Positions 22,946 to 35,225 of a stretch of DNA of 64,000 nt are shown piece by piece. The stretch lies in assembly GCA_016806645.1 (NCBI GenBank), contig JACSYO010000711.1:186001-250000 (forward strand), in the 5' to 3' direction. Below the pieces are notes generated by a model. The model had not been told where the DNA came from. It made no database searches and was given only the letters and a program-made list of their open reading frames with translations. Position numbers and translations under genes: made by a program. Source of the DNA: Ophiodon elongatus. Lineage: Eukaryota; Chordata; Actinopteri; Perciformes; Hexagrammidae. Each line of letters starts with the position of its first letter. Position 1 is the first letter of the stretch.

Positions 22946-24912
22946 GAAAAGGACCCGCCCCCTATGTGGGATTTAACGGCTTATTCTAAGCTAACAAAAT
23001 CACAACAATTCTTATTTTCAGGTGATTATACACTTTAAGAAGACTGGCCCCTGAAATGGTTTTCTCAGGCTCTCCAAACCATCTCCACCACTGTGAAACC
23101 ATTTCTGACTTCATACCGTAACACCTCTGTGTTACTACTGGGACCTCCTGTGCTCGAGGCCAGGCACCAACCAGACAACAGTTTTGAAAAATATGTTGGT
23201 GGAACAAAATCATTATTATGAGCAGAACAAGTCATAGGTCAGGGTCAGCTCATCATAGACATATGGTCATCATCATTTGTATGGACCTATAAATAAGAAA
23301 TGTCAAAGATGTGTTTCAGTAAATTTTGTAACAGTGATCAAAGTTTGTAAAGCACAGAGAACTAAGAAGTTGTTGTTTTTCAATCGTCCCAAGTACATAT
23401 TTTTGTCACAATTCTTAAAAAAAAAAAGGAAATGGTTGAAACAAAAACAAAAAAAAGGATATATATATATAGAGTAACCTCAGTGAAACATTTGCCTCAG
23501 CGCATGCTCTGGGACAGAAGGTCGCGGAGCGTGAAAGCATGCAGAGAAGCGCCTGACTCCCAGTGAAAGTGGCAGTTATGGCCGTCAGGTCACGTCCTCC
23601 TCTGGAAACAGGTGTTTAAAGCCAACACATGTCCTGAACACTCCGAGGGCCCCTGAGCCAGGGTCAGGTCAGGGGCCCTCACCCTCCTGGCTACCCTCTT
23701 ACCCAGGGCTGCGGGGCCACAGGTCACTTCCACAGCTCGGCACTGTCATTGTGGTATCCGTTAAATGTCAAAACACAAGCAGCAGTACAAAAGAAATGCT
23801 TAACCAACAGGAACATTGGCAATATTTTGGTTTCAGACAACCAAAAAAACTAATCTGACCAGAAATGTCAACTTTCAGTACTTAACTCTTAATTTATAGA
23901 GTTCAGGGGTCAATACCTAACACTTTTTGTATTCGTTTGTAGAACTGATCATGAAACCAAGTCCCATCTCACTCCTTCCTCCCCACCACAGACATCTTTC
24001 TTCCATCGAGTCCGGCTGGAGGACGACCCCATGCTGTTTGTTTGGATGGGGTTTCTGCTGCAGTGGTCACCCCTCGGTCTTTATTGGCTTCTGGGGATTC
24101 TGGAAATGATTTTTAAGTGCTCTTTGTGGCCTTAAGTCATCCAGGTAATGGATTATAGACTCACACAACATTAGACAGAGAAGCTGCGGGCTGTTTACAA
24201 GCTGCTCGAGCACATCAACCCAATCAAGTCCTGCTGCTCTGTCAGTGGGAGCTCCATCAGGTGTCCATGGAGCGTAGTGCAAACGTGCTCTCTCAACAAT
24301 AAGGGACAGAACTTTAACAGGGTGTGAACAGTAATTGTTCAAGAGAATCAAAGGAAGGAGGTCAGGAAGCACAGATTAATGATCAGCTGTTCATGGCACA
24401 TCTGTTAAAGGTTCGCCTGAAACCAATTTTAATCAGCCGACAGACTTCTACACACAATGGTGAGGTTTCTGATTGATAAGATCTACTGTATCGGGCAGAA
24501 ATTATCTGTTGACGTTATTGTGGTACTCTCAATGGAATGATTTCCACTGGGGGAACGTGACCCCCAACTTTGATTCACTCACAAAATATGTCTCTAGATG
24601 GTGTCCCATGACTGTCCTGCTGCCATAATCCAGAAAGGGACAAGCTGATAACTGATGCAGATATTTGCCCTGTGTCTTGTCATTTAGATAGAGGCTGTTG
24701 TAAGTGGTGATTGGTGGTTAGTTGACAGAGATAGGGACTCATGTGGCACACATAGTCACTTGTGACTCGTCCTCAAAGGTCTCGAGACTCGACTCCAACT
24801 TAGGTGTGAACGCTCCTTCATCATTTTCCACATTATCAATCCACCGGTACCAGCTGTGCTGTCTCACTCTCTCTTCTCTCCGGCAGCCAGTTGATACACA
24901 CCGCTGCAGTGC

Positions 24913-25288
24913 CAACGTAACCACGCCTCCTCCCACTCACGGGGCTGTCGTCTCAACGTAACCGCGCCTCCTCCCACTCACAGGGCTGTCGTCTCAACGT
25001 AACCACGCCTCCTCCCACTCACAGGGCTGTCGTCTCAACGTAACCACGCCTCCTCCCACTCACAGGGCTGTCGTCTCAACGTAACCACGCCTCCTCCCAC
25101 TCACGGGGCTGTCGTCTCAACGTAACCGCGCCTCCTCCCACTCACGGGGCTGTCGTCTCAACGTAACCGCGCCTCCTCCCACTCACGGGGCTGTCATCTC
25201 AACGTAACCGCGCCTCCTCCCACTCACGGGGCTGTCGTCTCAACGTAACCGCGCCTCCTCCCACTCACGGGGCTGTCGTCTCAACGTA
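24913..25288. repeat. GC-rich minisatellite, 41-bp unit, nine copies
   Basis: Units start every 41 bp at 24913, 24954, 24995, 25036, 25077, 25118, 25159, 25200 and 25241, then a partial copy. Each unit begins CAACGTAACC, continues GCCTCCTCCCACTCAC and ends GGGCTGTCGTCT. Variants are CACGCC/CGCGCC and CACGGGG/CACAGGG. Similarity between copies is very high, suggesting recent expansion. Confidence 0.97.
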
Positions 25289-25812
25289 CCGCTGCAAACC
25301 ACACAGTGTAGTTCAGTTTCTATTGTCAAGATTGGATTGTCTTGATTGGACTCCAGCTCAAAGACTTGAGACTTGGACATGTAAAAAATGACTTTGGAAC
25401 ATCTCTGGTAGGTGCTGACTAATGGTAGCCACAGAGAAATGATATGAAGACATTGCTCAGCTATCAGTATTTTAATTAAGTATTGTGTCATTTTAACATT
25501 TTAATCAGTAGCGCATAGAATTGAACGTCAATCAAAGATAAGGCAGGGAAGGACAGTGCAGCAGTAAATATGCAAACACAACAATAATGCTGGCTTCACA
25601 CAAGCGCTAAGGGAACTTTACCCAAACCCACACCAGGATCTTGGGTTTCAGGGTCTTGGGTTTGGGTTCAAACTCTATTCAATCCACACATAATGATCCT
25701 GAAATGGCTTTTGAAGTTGCGAGTGCATTTACTGAAAGTACAAATGTCTGAAACTCGATGACAATAGAATTGAAGTGTTTGTTATTGTGACAAGCGTTTC
25801 AGCACCGAAGAG

Positions 25813-25933
<121 letters not shown>

Positions 25934-26929
25934 AGTCAGCCCTGGCAGCTGTTCTGTGTTGGGACAAAGGGGCCTGATGTGGCTGTGATGGGAACCCTTT
26001 GGGAGCTGCTGTGGGTTCCCTCTCTGTGGTAATTAGAGTGGGCAGGACGCTGGTGTAAACACACACACACTCAAATAGATACAGTATCCTTTTCGGCATC
26101 CTACACAATGATAATGTGGTCGCTTGGTCATCTCCCTGCTGTGATTAGGGCGATGCTATGAGCCGTACTGTTAAGATAATTAGGAGTGATAAACAAACAG
26201 TGATTCACTTTACTCTCGGATTATAAGAGGGAAGACATCTGCAATAGCCCTGCTCGAGATTTTCTTGTAATATTTGCATTTAAAGTGCAAAGTGCTTTTT
26301 TATGTCTAGTTTAGCTTTGCATAACACACTAAGGCACGTGTTGGCAGCGTGTACGAAAGATTGAATGAATTCATGAAAATGCACTCACACGTGTCTGTTT
26401 AAGATGTAGAGTCATGGTGCTGGTAGCCTCAGAGCACTTCAAGATTAAATAGAGAAACTGAGGCAAACATACAAAGCATGCTGGGAAAAAGCATCAGGGA
26501 TGAACAGACTCCAGTCTTTTCTTTATTGACAGTTTTATGTCCTCTGTTTTTGGTGATGTTGTGTACGTGACAGTAGATACACATCCTACAATGACTAAGA
26601 AAACAATCCAGACACGACTAAGTCTCAGGCTGAGCTGGTCTTCTTAGAACATCACAATGCAAAATGTTTGCTCGACCAATCAACTCGTCGATGATTTAAG
26701 CATGATCTTCAGAGGTCTTCCTCTGGGGACCATGACATTTCCATCATCTCTGCTCTTTAAATGTTGATGCATCTTGACAGCTGGATACAGCTGAGAGATG
26801 TTGCTTCATGGTGAAGACAAAAACAGTTAGGGTTCATTCTCTGGGGATCAGTGATATTCTTTGGAAATGTCCAGTTTTTGTGTTTTTTCTGCCAACAAGC
26901 TCGCGAAAAACCTTATGTATATGGTTTAT

Positions 26930-27022
26930 TCGTCCTTCCGTCCTTTCTCGCGAACGTGATATATCAGGAAAACCTGCAGGGAATTTCTTCAAATTTTGCA
27001 CAAACATCCACCTGAACCTAAG
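26930..27022 (+). repeat. Interspersed repeat family R1, copy 2 (short)
   Basis: The copy contains GTGATATATCAGGAAAACCT, GGGAATTTCTTCAAATTTTG and CACAAACATCCACCTGAACC, aligning with the first third of the copy at 12776-13020. It ends abruptly after AAGACAAAAT. Confidence 0.75.
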
Positions 27023-27476
27023 ACAAAATAAATAGATGACAGTAATAGCCCAGAAAAAAAATTTGCTCATATTTAGACACACCATTAGACGCCTCCAAAG
27101 CATTCAACTTAACAGTTTTGGAAGATTAATGCGTCAGATGAGAAAACGCAAATGGGGTTCGTTGTAAGTACCCATCCTCTGGGAACCATGAATATCTATT
27201 TCAAGGCAATCTGACGCAGAAAGTTCTGGTCTAGAACTCCCGTTCTTGGCTATTAACCAGGACCACTATGTCTTCTTCATCGAGAAGCTGGGAAGCCAAA
27301 CCATCTCTGTCTTGAGTGACTCATTTAGTAGCTATTCATCGGGCCGGTAGGTGCAAACGTTAATGCTGCTGTCCCTGCCTCATCTTCCAAAGAGACTCAA
27401 ACAAGCAATGGTCGTACCATTTAAGTCTTCCGTCAAGAATCAAATTATCTTGTGTGGTCGTGCAGGAGGCTGGCGG

Positions 27477-28139
27477 CCCTCTGCGCCCGAGCCCTCTGCG
27501 CCCGAGCCCTCTGCGCACTAGCCCTCTGCGCCCGAGCCCTCTGCGCACTAGCCCTCTGCGCCCGAGCCCTCTGCGCACTAGCCCTCTGCGCACTAGCCGT
27601 CTGCGCCCGAGCCCTCTGCGCCCGAGCCCTCTGCGCACTAGCCCTCTGCGCCCGAGCCCTCTGCGCACTAGCCCTCTGCGCCCGAGCCCTCTGCGCACTA
27701 GCCCTCTGCGCCCGAGCCCTCTGCGCACTAGCCCTCTGCGCCCGAGCCCTCTGCGCCCTAGCCCTCTGCGCACTAGCCGTCTGCGCCCGAGCCCTCTGCG
27801 CCCGAGCCCTCTGCGCACTAGCCCTCTGCGCCCGAGCCCTCTGCGCACTAGCCCTCTGCGCCCGAGCCCTGCGCACTAGCCCTCTGCGCCCGAGCCCTCT
27901 GCCACTAGCCCTCTGCGCCCGAGCCCTCTGCGCACTAGCCCTCTGCGCCCGAGCCCTCTGCGCACTAGCCCTCTGCGCACGAGCCCTCTGCGCCCGAGCC
28001 CTCTGCGCACTAGCCCTCTGCGCCCGAGCCCTCTGCGCACTAGCCCTCTGCGCACTAGCCCTCTGCGCCCGAGCCCTCTGCGCCCGAGCCCTCTGCGCAC
28101 TAGCCCTCTGCGCACGAGCCGTCTGCGCACTAGCCCTCC
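27477..28139. repeat. GC-rich minisatellite, 15-bp unit in two alternating types, about 660 bp
   Basis: Two 15-bp types dominate: CCCTCTGCGCCCGAG and CCCTCTGCGCACTAG, differing at three positions. A few units carry CCGT instead of CCCT or CCCTAG instead of CCCGAG. A block of 12 units is repeated as a higher-order 180-bp period (27595 onward matches 27775 onward). Two short deletions, near 27871 and 27901, shift the frame. Since 15 is divisible by 3, long pseudo-ORFs of 5-residue repeats (ARAQR/ASAQR or Ala-Leu-Cys) arise on both strands; I do not regard them as genes. Confidence 0.97.
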
Positions 28140-28342
28140 CCGAGGTTGAATAAAAGGAGATATCTGTCAAAAGCACCTTGCTCAGAATGATGGATAGCAG
28201 CACCGCCGGGCGCATAATGCTCTCTAAAGAGGAAAAAAAGATCCTCCTTCATTCTGAAGCAACAATGCCAATTACAGCTCAGGTCCGCCGGCCCGCCAGC
28301 TCCTCTGCATGGAGCCGCGGTTCCGGACCACTGAGCACCGAA

Positions 28343-28359
28343 CCCCCCCCCCCCCCCCC
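28343..28359. repeat. Homopolymer C17
   Basis: A run of 17 cytosines, equivalent to G17 on the minus strand. It is a sequencing- and replication-slippage-prone site, and the exact length may be unreliable. Confidence 0.95.
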
Positions 28360-29792
28360 ACACTCCCGGCTGAACACATTCAGATTGGAGCTTTGCCTCA
28401 CATATTCATGCCTCCAGCAAACCCAATCTCGCACACGACGCTCGCTCACACCCGTGTGTTCACACAGGTAGTTCCCAAGGGAGACATTGCAGCCTGTGAG
28501 TGAGTGACGGTAAACTCCAAAGCATGCATCATTTCTGCAGCTGAATCTCACTTTTATATCCGTGCGTAACTCGTGCTTCTTTCAGTTCCCAGATTTAAGT
28601 GTTGTATGGATTTGCTCGTCTCCCCCCCCACCCCATATGTTCTTGTAAGAAGAACATATTTAGTACAGGGCCAATGCAGCTGGAGTGGCTTCTGCAGCAA
28701 AGAGATTTCCGACTCAAGTATCTGCCATCTTCCTCCGTTTATCTCCTCACAACAGGCCCAGCACTCGGCTTCCAGGCTCACGAGCTCACACCGGCAAACA
28801 TAGCCTCCAGTACACAGGAGCACGGTGGGGGGGGGGGTTACGATGACAGAGACACACACACAGACGCACGCCCACGCAAGACATGCGACACCTGGGAGTT
28901 GCAGGCTGATAAAGAAGCAATTAAAGCCATCAGATTTCCGTCCCGTCTGCCTCCATCTCTGCCGTCCTCACTGGTGACATCAACAGTTACTTTATTTATC
29001 CGCTCCAAGTTCTCAGTCGGAGCTCCACGCTCGCTCTGGTCCGTGTTCCGTAATGTCGTCTCTAACTCGCGGGGACTTTCTTTAACTTTCCCGTCACGCT
29101 GTGAAGGCCATCTGTCAGGAAGTCACCTGCTCCGGCACCAGAAGACTGAATGACAGTCCAATTATCTCCGTGGGACACAGCGGCAGGTTCAGCAGACAAC
29201 ACGAGGCTGAATCATTCTCTGGTGGTTACATTCCATGTCTTCAGTCTCCATATTATAGCTCAGTGGAGGATTTAACCCGTTGGTATTGATTATATTTTAG
29301 CACTCATGTTTTGTGCATTGTATTCTCTTATTAGTTTTCTTATTGAGATTGACACCCTTTGGAGAAGCTGCCGCATGTAAATTGCTTTGTCACAAAATAA
29401 AAATGTCCGTATTTTGGCTTCCCTCCCCTCAACCCGCTTCATGATGTCTTGGCTGTCAGCTCCATCAGCTCCATCAGCTCCCCGTCTCTCCATCGCCCGT
29501 CCTGCCTTGAAGTGGAGCTACCTTTTTGAGGACGTGCTTGTCAGTCGTGGTGGGACCGTCAAAAACCAAGGCTGGATAACACACTGTGTAAAACCGTCTA
29601 TAGTTTTTGGTATTGTCAGTAATAGAAAGTTTGCCAGTTAATTTTCACCACTAAACTACAACAGTCATCTAAGGTGGTCCTTCATGGTCCCTGTCTTACA
29701 GAGCGACAGCGTGAGGAGCTGTGAACTGGTTCTCACTCATACTGATCCTCTTTATGAAACTACATCGGTGAGAAGACTGGCTATTTCTATAG

Positions 29793-29905
29793 AGTTATTC
29801 TTAATGCTCGTCATCGGGTCGGATTCCCCATGAAATCAGATGATCGGAGAGATCGGATGAACGGAAGGCAGGTTCACCAGAAACTCATTCAGCTCAGGAT
29901 CCAAA
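29793..29905 (+). repeat. Interspersed repeat R3, copy fused to a minisatellite
   Basis: The blocks TTATTCTTAATGCTCGTCAT, CGGGTC, ATTCCCC, ATCAGA and TTCACCAGAAAC recur at 54825-54895. In both places they run into CTCCAGCAGGG and CGACCAGCCCGC. Here that tail has expanded into the array at 29906-30597. The 54-kb copy keeps it as a single unit. Confidence 0.75.
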
Positions 29906-30597
29906 GGCCTCCAGCAGGGACCAGCCCACCTCCTCCTCCAGGAGCAGGCCTCCAGCAGGGACCAGCCCACCTCCTCCTCCAGGAGCAGGCCTCCGGGAGC
30001 GACCAGCCCGCCTCCTCCTCCAGGAGCAGGCCTCCGGGAGCGACCAGCCCACCTCCTCCTCCAGGAGCAGGCCTCCGGGAGAGATCAGCCGGCCTCCTCC
30101 TCCAGGAGCAGGCCTCCGGGAGCGACCAGCCCGCCTCCTCCTCCAGGAGCAGGCCTCCGGGAGCGACCAGCCCGCCTCCTCCTCCAGGAGCAGGCCTCCG
30201 GGAGCGACCAGCCTGCCGCCTCCTCCAGGAGCAGGCCTCCATCAGCGACCAGCCCACCTCCTCCTCCAGGAGCAGGCCTCCAGGAGCAGGCCTCCAGCGG
30301 CGACCAGCCCGCCTCCTCCGCCAGGAGCAGGCCTCCAGGAGCGACCAGCCTGCCTCCTCCTCCAGGAGCAGGCCTCCAGGAGCAGGCCTCCAGGAGCAGG
30401 CCTCCAGCAGCGACCAGCCCACCTCCTCCTCCAGGAGCAGGCCTCCAGGAGCAGGCCTCCAGGAGCAGGCCTCCAGCGGCGACCAGCCCGCCTCCTCCGC
30501 CAGGAGCAGGCCTCCAGGAGCAGGCCTCCAGGAGCAGGCCTCCAGGAGCGACCAGCCTGCCTCCTCCTCCAGGAGCAGGCCTCCAGGAGCAGGCCTC
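29906..30597. repeat. GC-rich minisatellite, 41-bp unit with 14-bp subunits
   Basis: The main unit is 41 bp: GAGCGACCAGCCCGCCTCCT followed by CCTCCAGGAGCAGGCCTCCGG. In the right half, extra copies of a 14-bp subunit (CCTCCAGGAGCAGG) are inserted, so units vary in length by multiples of 14. The strand is strongly asymmetric in the CCTCCTCC segments. Long Pro/Ser/Arg and Trp/Arg/Gly pseudo-ORFs span it on both strands and are not genes. Confidence 0.97.
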
Positions 30598-31751
30598 TAC
30601 CGGTGCAGACTGACGTACCCTGCTGTGACAACAATGAGAGGTTCTCTAAAGGGACTCGGAAACACTACTGCTTTTGTCCACAGGGACCGCCAAAATCAAC
30701 ACAAAATAATCAATGATCAAATGACCAAAAAGCAGGTGATGTAATAAATCTGGGTATTTTATTATTTTTGCAACCTAGAGTGGTCAGCTGTAAAGGCTGG
30801 CAGCATGGACCAGGTCCAAGATATTTTCTATGACATTCCATTATTATATCAGGGTTGCCTCAAGCTGTTGCAGGTAAAGATGAACCCTTCATGGCGTATT
30901 AAATAATCTGCCTCCATAATACTGAGATAGTTATGAATGCCATTCATGCTGAAAATATGGTCCTTTAGTTTCCCCAAATCTGCATGTTCTTAACAGATTC
31001 ATAGCAGATACTAATCTTTATGAACACTTCATTGTTAAATTTGTCATTAAGCCCACGGTTACCTGTCTTCATCGTAAAACACATTAGCTGTGGCCAATGT
31101 AGGGTCTTCCAAATTGATTGAATAAAATATTTTATGAACATTTATTATAAATCTCTTGGTCATTGTATGGTTTGGTTATGTTGAGTTGCCTGGATTATTT
31201 GTGCAGTTCTACTGAAGATTAAGGTCAAATAATAAAACATAAAATAACATCTGAATATAATTTTTTTTCTTCAGCAACTCAGATCTTTATTTGGATGTGT
31301 TAAAGAGACAGTTGGTCAGCTTTTCACTCCACTGTATGAATGAGTTATTCTCTAGCATAAGCCAGCCCTTACATCTTGCTACATATAAGGCACAATACCA
31401 TTTGTATTGGCATTACATGTTCCACAAATACTCGGTGTACATGGGGTCGACTGCTTCTCTGTAATCCAATTGCTTTAGTCCTGCTGTGTAAATCCATCCT
31501 TCCCTCAGGATATTGATCACTAATATCATCTGTAATTATGAGTGCATCACATACTGACTGACTGATGGAGGGATGGACGGAGGGGGGCTTGGGGGGAGTT
31601 TGCATTCCACACAATTAGAAACGCAAACATTTGCTGGGTAATAGGTGCGGATGTGCTGAAGCTGTTGAGTGTAACGCTGTGGCCTCTGAGTAAACTCCAC
31701 GCGGCCGCGAGACGCCGAGGGGGGTGTGTCTTCAAAGGCTCGGCTTCCAAA

Positions 31752-31754
<3 letters not shown>

Positions 31755-31796
<42 letters not shown>
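31755..31796. repeat. (GT)21 microsatellite
   Basis: A pure GT run of about 42 bp. Confidence 0.97.
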
Positions 31797-31797
<1 letters not shown>

Positions 31798-32578
31798 CAG
31801 TCATTAGTATTTGTGTACATGCCTATGTGTGCGCATACACAGCAGAGACTTGCAGAGATAAATGAGATATGGAAATAGATTCTCACTCTTGATGAAAACA
31901 TGGCCGGTCCGTCATCATCTTGATGTCATCCCAATCAAACGGCTATGGGAGATATTGGTGCTCAGCCCCCTCTACACTGGCTGATCGTTTCATGTCACAG
32001 CTCAGAGATCTGAAAAACATCTTGGTTCAATCTTTGTCAGATTCTACAATGTCGATTTTAAGTTGGTCAGACTTTGTCATCTCCCATCAGGACAACTGTC
32101 ATGTCTTAAACCTCTGGACACCAACAGTTTATGGGTGTTTGTTTCCTTCTTCTTTTTTTGTTATTACTCCTGTCACATTGTTCTCTCTGTGGCCTTGTTT
32201 GTCACAGCAGTATAAAAGTCCTGCTCCTCTATGGAAACAATCACGGCTAGAAGTAGAGAGAACTCAAACATGTCTGAATGTATAATACAGTTACCATAGC
32301 ATAAATCATGTCAAGAAAATAATGACGCAAGTTGAATCTCTTTTGATAATTTATTTGTTAGCAACGTTAGAAAACAAATGGAGGTTCTACGTGTTATACA
32401 TATTTAACTATTTACATTGTTACATCCTCTACTCCAGCCTCTCCTGTATCTCCTCTCTGCTCTGTGTTCACTTCCTGCAGTTCAGTCAAAGTGTCACAGA
32501 TTTGTTGTCACGTGACTGTTGGTCTCAGACAAGTCAGTCATGGCTTCCTAGTGTCGCTGAGCACCTCAGAATTTAATG

Positions 32579-32825
32579 TTTTTACAGAATCTGGTTACTT
32601 CAAAAGGTTTATTGTTGCAAGATTTTGAATGATACATGTAGAATAAAATGTTTACGGGAAATATCACAATTTTAAGCTTAGTTTTGTTTGCTTTTTCTGA
32701 TGGAAACGTTCGACACACTTGATGTGTTCAAGGACCGTTGGAAAAATGAAAATATGACGATATTGACGGTATTTACAGCTTCTGGCTGTGATAAATGATT
32801 TAGGTTCGGCGATTGTTTAAAGAAA
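32579..32825 (+). repeat. Direct repeat pair, left copy (843 bp from right copy)
   Basis: The blocks ACAGAATCTGGTTACTTCAA, TTTTGAATGATACATGTAGA, ACGTTCGACACACTTGATGT and GGCGATTGTTTAAAGAA are shared with 33422-33655 at a constant offset of 843 bp in the first half, with small indels later. It could be a duplicated segment or two ends of a decayed element. No TG..CA LTR boundaries are obvious. Confidence 0.85.
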
Positions 32826-33231
32826 ACATGCTTTTCCATGACGCCGGTGGGTTTTGGGATTCAGAGGGTGAAGCAAGTTTTACTTTTCAGAAAAAGGATG
32901 ATGGCACCTGCAGGTCCCAACACACATGCATGTATTGTATTTGTCCATGTATTTGTCATTAATTGACATTTGATCCCGTTTTTAAGCCACGATTCTACGC
33001 TACACTTTGAGATCCTGATTGTTTTACCTATATTCTTTAACAAGGTAAAATATTTTAGTCATCAGATGTCTGGATCTTAAATTGTGAAGTCTAAAGTTGG
33101 CGGTTAGCTTGATGTGGACTGTCCTGTCTGCTGCTAGCTGGAGTTACTATTATTTTTAGCCTGGTGGCTAGGCTAGCCGGTCGCTAGCGTGTAGCACTTC
33201 TTCTACAGTAATTTATTCTGTGTACTTATTT

Positions 33232-33300
33232 TAAGCCCAACCATGATGTTTTTCCTAAACCTAACTAATTGTTTTTGTGGCCTAAAAGTGTTCCTGTTTG
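33232..33300 (-). repeat. Interspersed repeat R2, minus-strand fragment
   Basis: AAGCCCAACCATGATGTTTT with CCTAAACCTAACTAATTGTT is the reverse complement of part of the copy at 22795-22945. It lies between the two members of the 843-bp direct repeat pair. Confidence 0.5.
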
Positions 33301-33421
33301 AATTCCCAACGTTAACCATGTATCTACTGCGACCACATGGTGTATCAGAGTTTATCATGGAAAGATCAACCCTCAAGTACAGTGTGAGTAGTTATTTAAC
33401 TCAAGTCAATAGCAATAATAA

Positions 33422-33655
33422 TTTTTACAGAATCTGGTTACTTCAAATGGTTTATTGTGGTAAGATTTTGAATGATACATGTAGAATAAAATGTTTACGG
33501 GAAATATCACAATTTTAAGCTTAGTTTTGTTTGCTTTTTCTGATGGAAACGTTCGACACACTTGATGTGTTCAAGGACTGTTGGAAAGATGAAAATGTGA
33601 CAGTAATGACTTCTGGCTTTGATGAATGGTGTAGTTTTGGCGATTGTTTAAAGAA
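33422..33655 (+). repeat. Direct repeat pair, right copy
   Basis: Homologous to 32579-32825 with roughly nine in ten bases identical by eye in the first 150 bp. The copies share no intact ORF; a 63-codon frame in this copy is interrupted in the left copy. Confidence 0.85.
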
Positions 33656-35225
33656 TCCCGGGGTTCAAAGGGCGTTAACAGCAAATCATCATTGGCCGTG
33701 CTCGTCCAGTGTTTTTGAATGACTTCTGGGTGACTCAGTGGATGTGTCTCACAGTGAGACAAAAGGAGCACCTTTTTGGATTAATGACCAAAGATTTCAC
33801 CACATTTCTCTCATGATTGTCAAATTCTGTCTGGGGTCGGTCCAAAATCCCACAGGGTATTTATAGTGCTCCTCACCACCATCATCGAAACAGTGATCTT
33901 TTAGAAGACACTGTTCGTCACCCCTTTTAGAATACGCCGTTCCTCTAAAGCCACCAACAAATCTCAACCTGTTAACAACAAATTCTTTTAACAGATCACC
34001 TTGAAATGAGCTCGGCCCGTTCATGCTCCCAGGAGTATGAACACTTTGTCTTTTAGTATTCTACATAAAAGACCATGAAGACCAGGGTCTTGTCCTCCGA
34101 AACCCTGCCAAGGACAAACGGATGTAGAATAGATAATAGATGCATGGCTGGATAGTGTTTTATAAATTAAGCTTTAATAACCTAGTTTGGTACACAGTAA
34201 ATCGCTCTCTGATTATAAACCAAGAATGTTACTGCAGCAGCAGAATAAGTGTACATTTCCAAAGCACCACTTTTTCCCTCCTCCTTAACTAAATTTGCAC
34301 CCATTAGAAAGGTACAGATCAGGTGCCCGAGTCTCTTGTTGCTTTTAATTGGAGCTGCGTTGGCCAAATATTCTAGCTGCCCTGCCAAGACCTGGTCCAC
34401 CTCCCCTGCCCTCCTCGCGGCTCACACCGAGACCTCCTTTGCTCTTAACATTTGCCAGGTAGATCTTATTAAGAGCATGAAGCTCCTCCTGAGAGGCAGT
34501 GTGGCAGCTGCTTGATTAAAGTGATGGATGGAGATGGGGAAGAGCTTTCTTTGAGAAACAACGAGAGACGTGTTGTCTTTTGTCCCAAGTCTCTCAGGTC
34601 GCCCGGTTTGCCCACAGCTCACGAGTGAGCCGTTGGCCCGAGGCTGATGTTGTGGCGCTGCCTGAATGCCAACGGTCCGCTCAGTGGGTGGTCGGACTCT
34701 AATGGCTGTCAAAGGCGTACATGGGTTAACTGCTCCCACAGCTGCTAATTGTTTTCAAGCAGCTTTCGGGGTCAAGACAGCAGAGCTGTGATGAAGAACA
34801 GGAGGCGTGATCGCACCGCTGAAATACACACTCTCAATGCAGGAAACAGAGTAGTTCTGAGAGTGAACTACTCAAACACATCAATTTAAAAAAAATGATT
34901 CTTTCTAAGTGATGTTCCATCTGAATGCCCTCAGACACAAAAAAAAGGCTCAAATCAGATCTGCTGTCCCAGAAAATGCTGCAGCCAGTTCACTCAGGCC
35001 CAATTCACAAACGAATCGTGTGGCTTCTGCACAAGAAAAAGACACAGTGCGAAGCTGAAGTTGTAGCTTGCACGTCCGCCAGTACACAACGTACATGACC
35101 TTATCAGAGGGAGTATGTGTAGTGCTGGTGTCCAAGTACCAGCAGTGAGAATTAATCCCAGGTTAAACTCATAGACTGTAAGAAGTGGACGTAGTCACTC
35201 GGCAGAGCTGGAGGCTGCTGCCTGG

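Noticed and set aside
24067..24372. 101-codon minus-strand ORF
   Set aside because: No recognisable domain, no codon bias evident by eye and no splice context; likely chance.
27360..28215. Long Arg/Ala/Gln and Ala/Leu/Cys repeat ORFs on both strands
   Set aside because: Products of a 15-bp tandem unit divisible by three; every frame is similarly open and two small deletions break the frames.
29830..30744. 304-codon Pro/Ser/Arg-rich ORF and minus-strand Trp/Arg/Gly ORFs
   Set aside because: They span the 41/14-bp minisatellite and have no independent start context or conserved domain.
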